Assembly (NCBI RefSeq): GCF_016744155.1 | Contig: NZ_JADGEW010000003.1 | Location: forward strand, 1-64,000 | Direction: 5' to 3' | Origin: Amphritea sp. | GTDB taxonomy: Bacteria > Pseudomonadota > Gammaproteobacteria > Pseudomonadales > Balneatricaceae | DNA: 64,000 bases | Part shown: positions 29,245-38,823 of the stretch, one piece after another | Position numbering within the stretch: the stretch's first letter is position 1 | How the letters are laid out: every line of letters starts with the position of its first letter | Notes under the pieces: generated by a model | The model's database searches: none | Told to the model about the DNA's origin: nothing | Seen by the model: the letters and a program-made list of their open reading frames with translations, nothing else | Program-made: the position numbers and the translations under genes

Positions 29245-30324
29245 ATGATGCGTAATCTTTGTACCTCTATGCTGTTGTTGATTCTAACAGGCTTATGCAG
29301 TCTGACACAGGCTGCTACTGTCAGAGGGCTCTACACTGCGGAACTGCTGGTTCCGGAACAATTGTCTCAACCGGCTGATGGGCAGTTACAGCAAGGTTTA
29401 AAAAGTGTGCTAATAAAGGTATCGGGACGTAGTCAGGTGGTCAATAAGGCGGCGGTGGTTGAAGCGTTGCGTATGCCAGCTGCGCTGTTAAGTCAGTTCA
29501 GTTATCAGTCAACTCAAACACCTGTGGCAGCAGGTGATGGTCGCGAAGTCTTAGGTCAGTTGTTGTTGCTTGAGTTTGATCCGGTGTTGATTGATCAGTT
29601 ATTACAAAGGTCAGCTATGAAGGCGATTGGCCATGCGCGTCCGATGTTAATGGTTTGGCTGGCCGCACAGCGCGGCAATGCTGCCAGGGATTTCGTCGCT
29701 CCGGAAAGTAAGCTCTATGCTGAGCTGGCTCAACTGGCGAATGCGCGTGGACTTCCACTGGATGTGCCACTTCTGGATCTAAATGATCAGAGCGCGCTTG
29801 ATGTTAGTGATCTTTGGGGCTTTTTTAGAGAGTCGATAGTGCAAGCGTCGGATCGGTATAAGCCAGAAGCTATTCTGGTTGGTCGCCTGGTACAGGGCGG
29901 TAGTGGCGGCTGGCAAACTGAGTGGCTACTGCTTAAAGACGGACAGGCCCGCTCATTATCGCCTTCCGGATCTTTGTCCAATCAGTTGCAGCAGGTGATC
30001 AATGAGTCTGCTGACTTTGTTTTATCCTCATTGGGTTCATCCCGGTTTAACTATGTTGAAACAGGATTGCAACTTGAAATCGCTAATGTAGATGGTATTG
30101 ACGATTATTTGCAGTTGGTGGATTACCTTAATCAGTTACCCCCGGTTGAAACGGTCAGGGTGAGTATTATCGATGCGGATCGGGTGCTGTTCCGGGTGGA
30201 GCTTCAAGGTGGTGTCCAGGCGCTGGAGCAGGCTGTACGGCTGAATCCGAGAATGTCACCGATGTCCCGAGTAGGCGGCGGTGATGATGTTGAGCCGGTT
30301 ATGACCTACCGCTGGCAGGAATAG
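29245..30324 (+). CDS. DUF2066 domain protein, exported
   Basis: A 359-residue protein with a signal peptide (residues 1-23, TQAA). DUF2066 features include TVRGLYTAELLVPEQ at the mature N-terminus, GLKSVLIKVSGRSQVV, and ARPMLMVWLAAQRG in the middle. Two start codons (29245, 29248) are adjacent. The function is unknown; the gene is conserved between purM and perM/hda in this group of bacteria. It runs 35 bp ahead of the AI-2E transporter gene and is likely its operon partner. Confidence 0.85.
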   Translation: MMRNLCTSMLLLILTGLCSLTQAATVRGLYTAELLVPEQLSQPADGQLQQGLKSVLIKVSGRSQVVNKAAVVEALRMPAALLSQFSYQSTQTPVAAGDGREVLGQLLLLEFDPVLIDQLLQRSAMKAIGHARPMLMVWLAAQRGNAARDFVAPESKLYAELAQLANARGLPLDVPLLDLNDQSALDVSDLWGFFRESIVQASDRYKPEAILVGRLVQGGSGGWQTEWLLLKDGQARSLSPSGSLSNQLQQVINESADFVLSSLGSSRFNYVETGLQLEIANVDGIDDYLQLVDYLNQLPPVETVRVSIIDADRVLFRVELQGGVQALEQAVRLNPRMSPMSRVGGGDDVEPVMTYRWQE

Positions 30325-30359
30325 AGGGTGTCAATATGGAGTATAAGCAGGGAGTTTCT

Positions 30360-31412
30360 ATGAGCGATTCACAGCGCTGGTTTTTTTTGATTTTTGTACT
30401 GTTTGCTGGGTTTTTGATCTACCTGCTGCAGCCTATTCTATCGCCGTTTTTGGTTGCTGCTTTGCTGGCCTATCTGGCTGATCCTATGGCCGATAGACTT
30501 GAAGCTAAAGGTTTGAGTCGGACGTTTTCGGTTGTTGTGGTTTTTCTGATGATGACCACTGTAATGCTGTTGCTGGTGATATGGCTATTGCCTAAACTCG
30601 GGCAGCAGATTCAGGTGATGATTAAGCTGGTTCCTGCGGTTATCACTATGGTTCAAACGGTCTGGATTCCCTGGTTAGAAACATATGTTGGTGTTTCTTT
30701 TACAGGTTTTGATCTGGAAAGCCTTAAGTTGTTGATGACGGGTCACTGGCAACAGACCGGTGGATTGGTGAAAGATCTGTTTAGTAGTGTGTCTCAGTCG
30801 GGGATGGCATTGGTTGCCTGGGTGGCTAACCTGGTGTTGATTCCGGTTGTCATGTTCTACCTGTTAAGAGACTGGGATCTGATGATGGAGCGGATCGGCC
30901 ATCTGTTACCCCGTAATGTTGAGCAAAGGGTTAAGCTTTGGGCACAGGAATGCGATGAAGTTCTGGGTGCTTTTATTAAAGGGCAATTACTGGTGATGCT
31001 GGCGCTGGGGATTATCTATTCACTTGGGTTGTGGACTGTGGGACTGGATCTTGCGCTACTGATCGGAATGCTAGCGGGACTGGCGAGTATAGTGCCTTAT
31101 ATGGGCTTTGTTGTCGGTATTGTCGCAGCGGCAGTTGCTGCTATGTTGCAGTTTAATGACCTGACGATGCTTGCCTGGGTTGGGGCTGTGTTTGCTGTTG
31201 GTCAGGCATTGGAAGGGATGGTCCTGACACCGTTATTGGTAGGGGATCGCATTGGGCTCCATCCGGTCGCCGTAATTTTTGCAATAATGGCGGGTGGGCA
31301 GCTGTTTGGTTTTGTTGGAATTTTGATTGCACTTCCCGTTGCTGCCGTTATTATGGTGCTCCTTCGTCATCTGCATCGGGGATATAAGAGCAGTAAATTG
31401 TACGATTGCTGA
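30360..31412 (+). CDS. perM: AI-2E family transporter (PerM-like permease)
   Basis: Integral membrane protein (350 residues from the ATG at 30360, with GGGAG upstream; an ATG at 30336 is an alternative). About eight membrane helices are predicted. Family landmarks are FLIYLLQPILSPFLVAALLAY near the start, the middle VMFYLLRDWDLMMERI, and the C-terminal block VGQALEGMVLTPLLVGDRIG...GGQLFGFVGILIALPVAA. The family includes exporters and Na+/H+ antiporters; the substrate here is unknown. Its place upstream of hda is conserved. Confidence 0.88.
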   Translation: MSDSQRWFFLIFVLFAGFLIYLLQPILSPFLVAALLAYLADPMADRLEAKGLSRTFSVVVVFLMMTTVMLLLVIWLLPKLGQQIQVMIKLVPAVITMVQTVWIPWLETYVGVSFTGFDLESLKLLMTGHWQQTGGLVKDLFSSVSQSGMALVAWVANLVLIPVVMFYLLRDWDLMMERIGHLLPRNVEQRVKLWAQECDEVLGAFIKGQLLVMLALGIIYSLGLWTVGLDLALLIGMLAGLASIVPYMGFVVGIVAAAVAAMLQFNDLTMLAWVGAVFAVGQALEGMVLTPLLVGDRIGLHPVAVIFAIMAGGQLFGFVGILIALPVAAVIMVLLRHLHRGYKSSKLYDC

Positions 31413-31507
31413 GCAGGCTGCAGAGATTTTATGCAGATATTTTATAAATAGTTGGGTTATAAGGCCCAGGGCAACCGCCCTCAGGCGACAACAAGTACTG
31501 ATAAGAA

Positions 31508-32212
31508 ATGAGTAGTCCAGAACCTTTTCAAATCCCCCTGGGTATCACTCTGCGGGATGATGCCCGATTTGAAAACTTCCTCAGTCAGGGGAATGAATTG
31601 CTGTGCAACACTCTGGACCAAGCGGCCCATGGAGAGGGGGAGCAGTTCCTCTATATTTGGGGTAATCACGATAGTGGTTGCTCTCATCTGCTGCAGGCAG
31701 TCTGTCATGCATCTGATCCTGCTGGTCGAACAGCGGTGTATCTGCCGTTGGACGAACTGATTGATATGGGTCCTGGTGTGCTTGATGGCATGGAACATCT
31801 GGATCTGGTCTGTCTCGATAATATGCAGACGATAGTCGGTAACAAACTCTGGGAAGAGGGCGTGTTTCATTTTTTTAACCGTATCCGGGCCGAGAATAAC
31901 CGATTGTTAGTTGCGTCCGATCGTGCGCCTCGCCAATTGGGTCTTAATCTACTCGATCTGGCCTCCCGGTTAAGCTGGGGAATGGTCTTTCAGGTTCATA
32001 ATCTGGATGACGAAGGTAAAGTTCATGCCCTTCAAATAAGAGCCCAGGCCCGCGGATTTGCTATCAGTGAAGAAGTAGCCCGGTTTCTGATACACAGAGC
32101 TAGCCGCAGTATGGCCGATCTGTTTGATCTGTTAGATAAACTTGATTCAGCTTCTCTAAGTGCCAAGCGCAAAGTGACTATTCCTTTTGTGAAGCAGGTT
32201 CTGGGACTTTAA
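31508..32212 (+). CDS. hda: DnaA regulatory inactivator Hda
   Basis: AAA+ protein related to DnaA domain III that, with the beta clamp, stimulates ATP hydrolysis by DnaA and so limits re-initiation. The protein is 234 residues. The N-terminal clamp-binding motif is visible as PFQIPLGI; then a Walker A-like region (YIWGNHDSGCSHLLQAV), LVCLDNMQTI (Walker B) and the sensor regions RLSWGMVFQVHNLDDEGK. The Walker A lysine appears to be replaced (NHDSGCSH), which occurs in the family. It is the third gene after DUF2066 and perM. Confidence 0.92.
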   Translation: MSSPEPFQIPLGITLRDDARFENFLSQGNELLCNTLDQAAHGEGEQFLYIWGNHDSGCSHLLQAVCHASDPAGRTAVYLPLDELIDMGPGVLDGMEHLDLVCLDNMQTIVGNKLWEEGVFHFFNRIRAENNRLLVASDRAPRQLGLNLLDLASRLSWGMVFQVHNLDDEGKVHALQIRAQARGFAISEEVARFLIHRASRSMADLFDLLDKLDSASLSAKRKVTIPFVKQVLGL

Positions 32213-32240
32213 TCTCCCTACGTATTTCAAACGGCTGACT

Positions 32241-32477
32241 ATGAACATAATCTTGGCGGGTTTTACATCCGACATTACCGAAAACGAGTTACGGCAGATG
32301 CTGTCGCGATATGTTGAACTTGACGCGCTGGACATTATACCCGGTGATCTGCCGGAGCAAACCGTAGCGGTTCTGACCGTTGAAGGGAGTAGTGTTGAAG
32401 CGCACAGGGCTGCACGTCGTCTGACCGGGCTCTACTGGCATGGACACTCCTTGCGTGCCTACATATCTTTGTTCTAG
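32241..32477 (+). CDS. Small RRM-like RNA-binding protein
   Basis: The 78-residue protein has the pattern of an RNA recognition motif: beta1 NIILAGFTSDI, alpha1 TENELRQMLSRYVELDALDI, beta3 region TVAVLTVEGSSVEAHRAARRLTG and a final strand. RNP1 and RNP2 are degenerate, with few aromatic residues. There is no evident Shine-Dalgarno. It lies 28 bp after hda and 15 bp before the pseudouridine synthase gene and seems part of the operon. RNA binding is an inference from the fold pattern. Confidence 0.65.
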   Translation: MNIILAGFTSDITENELRQMLSRYVELDALDIIPGDLPEQTVAVLTVEGSSVEAHRAARRLTGLYWHGHSLRAYISLF

Positions 32478-32492
32478 TACTGGAAAATAACT

Positions 32493-33182
32493 ATGTCAGA
32501 CTATTCGTTGCTTGCTCAGACAAGTGATTATCTGATTATTAATAAAGCCCCGGGTGTTTCTGTTCATCGTGACCAGTCCGATATCGGTCTGTTAGAGCAG
32601 ATCAGAATCGATCTTGATTGCGGCCCTCTCTATCTTGTTCACCGGCTAGATAAAATGACCTCGGGACTACTGCTTCTGGCCTGTAACGCTGAAGCAGCAT
32701 CCTATCTGTCTCGTCAGTTTCAGGAACGCCAGGTAGAGAAGTATTACCTCGCGTTGTCAGACCAGAAACCCCGTAAGAAGCAGGGATTGATTAAAGGGGA
32801 TATGGAACGAGCCAGACGTGGCAGTTGGAAACTGAGCACGACTACCAATAACCCGGCGATTACCCGCTTTTATAGTACCTCGGTGGAGCCTGGGCTGAGA
32901 TTATTCCTACTTAAACCCCTGACCGGTAAAACCCATCAGCTGCGCGTTGCATTAAAAAGCATCGGTGCGGCAATTGTTGGTGATGAGCGTTATCATGGAG
33001 TGTCTGCTGAGCCAATCGACCGTGGCTATCTACATGCCTGGGCTCTGGCTTTTGACTGGCAGGGAGAGCGGTGTGAATATCTGTGTGATCCTGATGTGGG
33101 TGAACTGTATCAGCGAGAATCTGTAAAACAGCAGCTGGAAAGCTGGAAGCCGCCAGGTGAGCAGCCCTGGCCAACATCTTAA
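32493..33182 (+). CDS. RluA-family pseudouridine synthase
   Basis: A 229-residue enzyme of the RluA family. The catalytic motif HRLDKMTSGLLLLA (catalytic Asp near 53) and the C-terminal LLKPLTGKTHQLRVALKSIGAAIVGDERY are clear. It lacks an S4 domain and is short, like the TIGR01621/RluA group acting on rRNA or tRNA uridines (target unassigned). It lies in the hda operon and is followed by a small zinc-ribbon gene. Confidence 0.9.
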   Translation: MSDYSLLAQTSDYLIINKAPGVSVHRDQSDIGLLEQIRIDLDCGPLYLVHRLDKMTSGLLLLACNAEAASYLSRQFQERQVEKYYLALSDQKPRKKQGLIKGDMERARRGSWKLSTTTNNPAITRFYSTSVEPGLRLFLLKPLTGKTHQLRVALKSIGAAIVGDERYHGVSAEPIDRGYLHAWALAFDWQGERCEYLCDPDVGELYQRESVKQQLESWKPPGEQPWPTS

Positions 33183-33183
33183 T

Positions 33184-33411
33184 ATGAGTAGCGTAATGTC
33201 CGACGAACGAATCGAACGGGACTTTAGTGCCCGAGCCGAAGAGGAGCAGCAGGCTTTTCTTGAGCAGACCTGGTGCGACGAGTGTCAGGAAGTTAATTTG
33301 GGGATGAAAAATCCCAGTGAGTATCTGTTAAAAGGTATTGTCTTTATCGAAGGTGAATGCAACCGTTGTGGGTCAGTCGTACTGACTGAACTGACAGAAG
33401 ACGATTTTTAG
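33184..33411 (+). CDS. Small zinc-ribbon protein
   Basis: 75 residues from the ATG at 33184 (alternative ATG at 33196). Two CxxC pairs, CDEC and CNRC, about 30 residues apart, make a likely zinc ribbon, following an acidic helical N-terminus (SDERIERDFSARAEEEQQAF). Function is unknown; the spacing suggests a structural zinc. It sits 2 bp after the pseudouridine synthase and 15 bp before tcdA, in the same transcription unit. Confidence 0.7.
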   Translation: MSSVMSDERIERDFSARAEEEQQAFLEQTWCDECQEVNLGMKNPSEYLLKGIVFIEGECNRCGSVVLTELTEDDF

Positions 33412-33426
33412 GGTTTTTGATTACGT

Positions 33427-34236
33427 ATGTCTGATTCTTTTCAACAACGATTCGGTGGAACCCAGCGGCTATATGGGGTTGATGGGGTAGAGCTTTTCCG
33501 TCAAGCCAATATCTGTGTCGTAGGTATCGGTGGTGTTGGCTCCTGGGCTGCTGAGGCACTTGCCCGTTCTGCTATTGGTCAGATTACGCTGATTGATCTT
33601 GATGATATCTGTATTACCAATACCAATCGTCAGATTCATGCGCTGCATGACACTATAGGTGACTCTAAAGTGGGGGTCATGGCAGAACGTATTCGGCTGA
33701 TAAATCCAGAGTGCCAGGTTGAGGTGGTAGACGATTTTATCACCTTGGATAATATCCCTGAGTTAATCGGCAATCAGTTCAGTTATGTGATCGATTGTAT
33801 CGACAGCGTTAAAGAAAAAGCAGCGCTGATTGCTCACTGTAAGCGTAATAAAATTCCCGTCATCACCGTTGGTGGAGCGGGTGGGCAAACAGATCCGACA
33901 CAGATCTCTATTGTCGATCTGAGTAAAACTAATCATGACCCGTTAGCCGCAAAAACCCGTTCGTTGTTAAGGCGATTATACAACTTCAGTAAAAGTGGTC
34001 GCCGGTTTGCGGTGGATTGCGTCTATTCAACAGAGCAGTTGGTCTATCCTCAACCGGACGGTAGTGTCTGCCAGTTAAAAACGGTTACTGATGGTAATAC
34101 TCGTCTTGACTGTAGCGGTGGTTTTGGCGCTTCCACCTGTGTTACGGCTACTTTTGGTTTTGTTGCGGTGTCCCGGGTGCTGCAGAAAATGTTGGAACGG
34201 GCGGAGCGAGAGAAAAAATCAGCTAAGAAAAATTGA
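33427..34236 (+). CDS. tcdA: tRNA threonylcarbamoyladenosine dehydratase TcdA (CsdL)
   Basis: ThiF/E1-like enzyme (269 residues) that uses ATP to cyclise t6A37 of tRNAs to ct6A. The Rossmann/adenylation motif VGIGGVGSWAAEALARSAIG, the E1 region ITLIDLDDICITNTNRQIHAL, VIDCIDSVKEKAALI and the cysteine loop CSGGFGASTCVTATFG are present. In E. coli its sulfur-relay partners are CsdA and CsdE; here a fused desulfurase-SufE protein is encoded 1.4 kb away on the other strand, with only a GGDEF gene between them. Confidence 0.94.
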   Translation: MSDSFQQRFGGTQRLYGVDGVELFRQANICVVGIGGVGSWAAEALARSAIGQITLIDLDDICITNTNRQIHALHDTIGDSKVGVMAERIRLINPECQVEVVDDFITLDNIPELIGNQFSYVIDCIDSVKEKAALIAHCKRNKIPVITVGGAGGQTDPTQISIVDLSKTNHDPLAAKTRSLLRRLYNFSKSGRRFAVDCVYSTEQLVYPQPDGSVCQLKTVTDGNTRLDCSGGFGASTCVTATFGFVAVSRVLQKMLERAEREKKSAKKN

Positions 34237-34343
34237 GATCTATACCTATTCTGGTATGAGATTCTGCCTAGAGTATTGATCTTTACAAATAGCTGTTTAT
34301 TCTGTGGTGTTATCTAAACGCAAATGGATTGTTTGCATCTTTT

Positions 34344-35651
34344 ATGTCTTCTATATTCTTGGATGGGTTTTATAAGGCTGTTTTTGACGCCTGCAGTGAT
34401 GCGATCTATGTAATAGAGCCGCAAAGTTCGCAGATTGTTGATGCTAATACCAGAGCATGGCTCGATCTGGGGATGACCCGTGAGCAGCTATTGGAGCATA
34501 GTGTTGTCACGCTTCAGAATGATGTTGAAAACGAAGAGCACTGGGGAATAATCGCAGAAGAAATCGTAAAGACTGATACTTTTACCTTTATCGGTCGCCA
34601 TTGTCATCAGGATGGCACATTCTTCCCGGTTGAGGTTTATACCAGTGTTGTTGAGTTTGAAGGTCGACAGTTATTCATATCTATTGCGCGGAATCTTGAC
34701 CTTACCACCTCGCAAAGAGAAGAGTTTCGTACAAAGGATGCTCGTCTGACTTATGCCCTTAATGAGGCCGCAGACGGCCTTTGGGACTGGAATGTAGCGA
34801 CCGGAGAAGTTTTTTTCTCGCCCCAGCTTAAGCGAATGCTTGGTTACCTGCCCCATGAGATGGCGCCAACTTTAGAGACCTGGGCGGAATCGATCCATGA
34901 AGATGACAGGGCGCGGGTACTGGGGATTCTTGATGGTCACCTTAGTGGTCAAGCTGATAGTTATAACGCAGAGTATAAGATCGGTAGTCGCTCAGGGGAA
35001 TATATCTGGGTACGTGATCGTGGTCGGGTGTGTCAGCGGGATGATGAGGGGAAACCTGAACGTGTCGTAGGCATGTGTCACGACATTACCCATAGTAAAG
35101 ACCTTGAAGACAGGCTGCGACAGCAGGCCAGTCACGATGATCTCACCGGGCTATTGAATCGCCGTGCCGGTTATATTCATTTTAAACAGCAGTTAAGCTA
35201 TGCCCAGCGTTACCAGCAGCAACTTTGCGTTTGCCTGATCGATCTGGATCATTTCAAATCGGTTAACGATAATTATGGGCACCTTGTCGGTGATACTGTG
35301 CTGACACACTTTGTTGATCTGATGACTCGAACGCTGCGTAAATCTGATTCTCTGATGCGCTGGGGAGGCGAGGAGTTCTTTCTGTTATTGCCTAACACCG
35401 ATACAGAAAGCGGGCTCAAGCTGATCAGTCAGCTTAAGGATAAGATTAAAGAGAGCCCGGTTACATTAGAGGGCCGTGAACTCAGTTATACTTTCAGTGC
35501 TGGACTGGCAGGTTTTCCCTGCCATTCACAAAGTTTCGATGGGCTAATTAAGTGTGCCGACGATGCTTTGTACAGATCAAAAGATTCGGGCCGTGATCTG
35601 ATATTAATCAGCAACGACGACAGTGAAACTGAACAGAAAGAACTGTTTTAA
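34344..35651 (+). CDS. PAS-PAS diguanylate cyclase
   Basis: Soluble signalling protein of 435 residues that should make c-di-GMP. It has two PAS domains (about 6-115 and 130-250, each followed by a PAC-type motif: GRQLFISIARNLDLT and RVVGMCHDITHSKDLEDRL) and a C-terminal GGDEF domain (about 275-430). The active-site signature is GGEEF, preceded by DLDHFKSVNDNYGHLVGD; the metal-binding Asp and the catalytic loop are intact, so activity is expected. No RxxD inhibitory site is obvious to me. The ATG at 34344 lacks a good Shine-Dalgarno. Confidence 0.93.
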   Translation: MSSIFLDGFYKAVFDACSDAIYVIEPQSSQIVDANTRAWLDLGMTREQLLEHSVVTLQNDVENEEHWGIIAEEIVKTDTFTFIGRHCHQDGTFFPVEVYTSVVEFEGRQLFISIARNLDLTTSQREEFRTKDARLTYALNEAADGLWDWNVATGEVFFSPQLKRMLGYLPHEMAPTLETWAESIHEDDRARVLGILDGHLSGQADSYNAEYKIGSRSGEYIWVRDRGRVCQRDDEGKPERVVGMCHDITHSKDLEDRLRQQASHDDLTGLLNRRAGYIHFKQQLSYAQRYQQQLCVCLIDLDHFKSVNDNYGHLVGDTVLTHFVDLMTRTLRKSDSLMRWGGEEFFLLLPNTDTESGLKLISQLKDKIKESPVTLEGRELSYTFSAGLAGFPCHSQSFDGLIKCADDALYRSKDSGRDLILISNDDSETEQKELF

Positions 35652-35655
35652 TCCC

Positions 35656-37347
35656 TTAGCTATTATTCGCAGACTCTCTGGCTGCGTTCTTAACCGCTTC
35701 TATGATTGCTTTTAAACCGTTGCCTCTGGATGGGCTCAGGTGGCGGGTCAGTTGTAGTTGATCAAAGTAGTGATCAACATCATAGGCGAGTATTTCCTCG
35801 GGTTGCTGGCCGTTGAGTGCCGCCATTACCAGAGCGATTAGCCCGCGAATTACCCGGGCATCGGAATCTGCTGCAAACCAGAGAGCACCCTGAGGGTCGC
35901 GACTTATCTTAAGCCAGGCGTCGCTTTCACAGCCACTGATACGGTCCTGCTCAGTTTTCATTGCTGCAGTGAATGCAGGTAGCTTCTTTCCTAACAACAT
36001 GATTTCACGGTAACGGTCATTCCAACTGCCCATGGCAGTCAGACGTGTAAGAATTTCCTGGTCATCAATCTCCCGGCCAAAGGGCGAGCTATCAAATATT
36101 GCCTGATCGGAAACGGTCTCACTACTGGAGAATGTTCCGCCAGCTGCGATCTGTTGTAGTGCACTGGCAAAGAGTTCAACTTCATCAAGGGTGTTATAAA
36201 AACAGAAGGATGCGCGAATGGTGCCTGGCAGTCCAAGTCTTTCCATCAGTGGCATAGCGCAATGATGCCCGGTGCGTACTGCAATCCCTTGTTGATCCAA
36301 CATCAGTCCAACATCCTGCTGATGGTGGCTGTTGAGTTGAAATGACAGTATTGAGGCACAGGCGGTGGGTCTGCCGATACGGGTAAAGCCAGGAATTGCA
36401 TTACAGAGCTCTATCGCTCGGCTCATTAACGCTCGTTCATGGCGTGCCAGTGCTTTACGATCAAGACTGTTCAGAAAGCGGATCGCTTCGGCTAAACCCA
36501 AGGCTCCACTAATGTTGGGGGTGCCTGCTTCAAACTTAAACGGCAGATTGTTATAGGTTGTACCGTTGAAAGAGACTCGCTTGATCATCTCGCCGCCACT
36601 TTGCCAGGGGGGCATGGCCTCCAGTAATGCCTTACGACCATAGAGAACACCGATACCGGTGGGGGCAAACAGTTTGTGGCCTGAGAATAGATAGAAATCA
36701 CAGCCCAATCGTTGAACGTCAATCTCCAGATGGGGAGCCGCCTGAGCACCATCGATTACCACTATCGCGCCAGCCTCATGGGCCTGCCTTATCAGCCCAG
36801 CAACCGGATTGATCGTGCCCAGTGCATTAGAAATATGAGTCAGGCTGACAACGCGGGTTTTATTGCTTAGCAGGGTGCTGAATTTGGGCAGGTCCAGATC
36901 GCCGTTATCGGTGATGGGGACAACCCGGATGGTAGCGCCGGTCTGTTCTGCCACTATCTGCCAAGGCACAATATTGGCGTGGTGCTCTAACTCTGTCAGC
37001 AGTATCTCATCGCCAGGCTTCAGAAGAGGGCGGGCATAACTCTGGGCGATCAGATTGATCCCTTCAGTGGTGCCTCGAGTCCAGATAATCTCCTCATCGG
37101 AGTCCGCGTTAATGAAACTACGAACTGTAGATCTGGCCGCCTCAAAGGCGCTGGTCGCTTGTTCACTTAGCTGGTGTGCGCCCCGATGAACATTGGCGTT
37201 TTGAGTGCGATAAAACTTTTCAACTACGCGGATAACCGCTTCCGGCTTTTGGCTGGTTGCGGCATTATCCAGATACACCAAAGGTTGATTGTTTACCTTT
37301 TGATGCAGGGCAGGAAACTGTTTTCTGATGGCGGCTATTTGATCCAC
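35656..37347 (-). CDS. Fused cysteine desulfurase (SufS/CsdA) - SufE/CsdE
   Basis: One 563-residue chain joins two proteins usually separate. Residues 1-405 are a group II cysteine desulfurase: PLP lysine in FSGHKLFAPTGIG (near 226), VVIDGAQAAPH, and the catalytic loop cysteine in RTGHHCAMPLMERLGLPGT. Residues about 420-560 are SufE/CsdE-like: EILTRLTAMGSWNDRYREIM and the sulfur-accepting cysteine in RISGCESDAWL. The fusion gives a built-in persulfide relay. Closeness to tcdA (csdL) points to a CsdA-CsdE type function. It is convergent with the GGDEF gene (4-bp gap). Confidence 0.93.
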   Translation of the reverse strand: MDQIAAIRKQFPALHQKVNNQPLVYLDNAATSQKPEAVIRVVEKFYRTQNANVHRGAHQLSEQATSAFEAARSTVRSFINADSDEEIIWTRGTTEGINLIAQSYARPLLKPGDEILLTELEHHANIVPWQIVAEQTGATIRVVPITDNGDLDLPKFSTLLSNKTRVVSLTHISNALGTINPVAGLIRQAHEAGAIVVIDGAQAAPHLEIDVQRLGCDFYLFSGHKLFAPTGIGVLYGRKALLEAMPPWQSGGEMIKRVSFNGTTYNNLPFKFEAGTPNISGALGLAEAIRFLNSLDRKALARHERALMSRAIELCNAIPGFTRIGRPTACASILSFQLNSHHQQDVGLMLDQQGIAVRTGHHCAMPLMERLGLPGTIRASFCFYNTLDEVELFASALQQIAAGGTFSSSETVSDQAIFDSSPFGREIDDQEILTRLTAMGSWNDRYREIMLLGKKLPAFTAAMKTEQDRISGCESDAWLKISRDPQGALWFAADSDARVIRGLIALVMAALNGQQPEEILAYDVDHYFDQLQLTRHLSPSRGNGLKAIIEAVKNAARESANNS

Positions 37348-37350
37348 TGC

Positions 37351-37737
37351 TTATGTCCGACCCTGTTCAAGCTTATTGAGTTTGCTCTTCCAGCGGGCAT
37401 ACATCATAGCGCCAATGAAGAGTGCTGACACAAGTAGGGTTTCAATAAACGCCAGATAAGCGCTGCTATGAGTTGACATCGCAATAGTGACCGAATGCAT
37501 AAAGTAGACGGTGATAAAAAAGCAGAGCCAGATATGGCCGCGCAGATTCTTATTTAAAATCACCGGAAAAAACATCATCAGCGGTACTGCTTGAAAAGCC
37601 CATATCATATAAGGGTTAGCCGTTGCTGGTGGCGAGATTATTAAGTGCCATGCGGTTAACAGAAATAACAGACCGAAATAACTAAGCAGGGTTACCGCTC
37701 GGCTAATAGCTACTTTTTTTGCGAGTGTTGCCTGCAT
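37351..37737 (-). CDS. DUF2069 membrane protein
   Basis: A 128-residue protein with four membrane helices, matching the DUF2069 family: SRAVTLLSYFGLLFLLTAWH, FQAVPLMMFFPVILNKNLRGHIWLCF (helix 2-3) and a basic C-terminus. Function is unknown; the family often sits beside wrbA in this group, as here (17 bp from wrbA, same strand). Only 3 bp separate its stop from the desulfurase start, so all genes from arsC down are likely one transcript. Confidence 0.85.
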   Translation of the reverse strand: MQATLAKKVAISRAVTLLSYFGLLFLLTAWHLIISPPATANPYMIWAFQAVPLMMFFPVILNKNLRGHIWLCFFITVYFMHSVTIAMSTHSSAYLAFIETLLVSALFIGAMMYARWKSKLNKLEQGRT

Positions 37738-37754
37738 TATTTAATCCTGAAGTT

Positions 37755-38351
<597 letters not shown>

Positions 38352-38699
38352 TTACAGAATCTCCAGCACAGATTCCGGTGGGCGGCCGATACGGGCTTTA
38401 CCGTTGGTGATAACAATGGGGCGTTCAATCAGGCGTGGATACTCGACCATCAGATCGATAATCTGTTGATCGGTCAGGCTCTTATCCGCCAGATTATTGT
38501 CTTTGTATTCAGCTTCACCCTTACGCAGTAGCTCGCGTGGGGTAATAGACAGTTGGCTGATAATGTTGGTCAGCTCTGTGACTGTTGGTGGGTTTTCCAG
38601 ATAAAGGCGCACGTCCGGAGTGATATTCTGCTCTTCAAGCAGGGCCAGAGTGGTGCGGGATTTTGAACAGCGTGGGTTGTGATAGATTTCAACAGACAT
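38352..38699 (-). CDS. arsC: Glutaredoxin-dependent arsenate reductase (ArsC)
   Basis: A 115-residue thioredoxin-fold reductase. The N-terminal YHNPRCSKSRTTLALLEE holds the catalytic cysteine (CSKS), and the region around RPIVITNGKARIGRPPESV holds the arginine and the cis-Pro loop. This branch (ArsC with CxxS) often lies outside ars operons, as here: no arsR or arsB nearby. It is the first gene of arsC-wrbA-DUF2069-desulfurase, divergent from yihY. Confidence 0.92.
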   Translation of the reverse strand: MSVEIYHNPRCSKSRTTLALLEEQNITPDVRLYLENPPTVTELTNIISQLSITPRELLRKGEAEYKDNNLADKSLTDQQIIDLMVEYPRLIERPIVITNGKARIGRPPESVLEIL

Positions 38700-38823
38700 A
38701 GAAATTACCCTGTAAGTCGCGACAGATATTGATGTAAGTGCGATATTGTATACAGCTTAGCTACCAGCCAAAAGACTGGCAGGGTAATATATCTGTTTAA
38801 TTCAAAGATACAGGACCGTTGTG

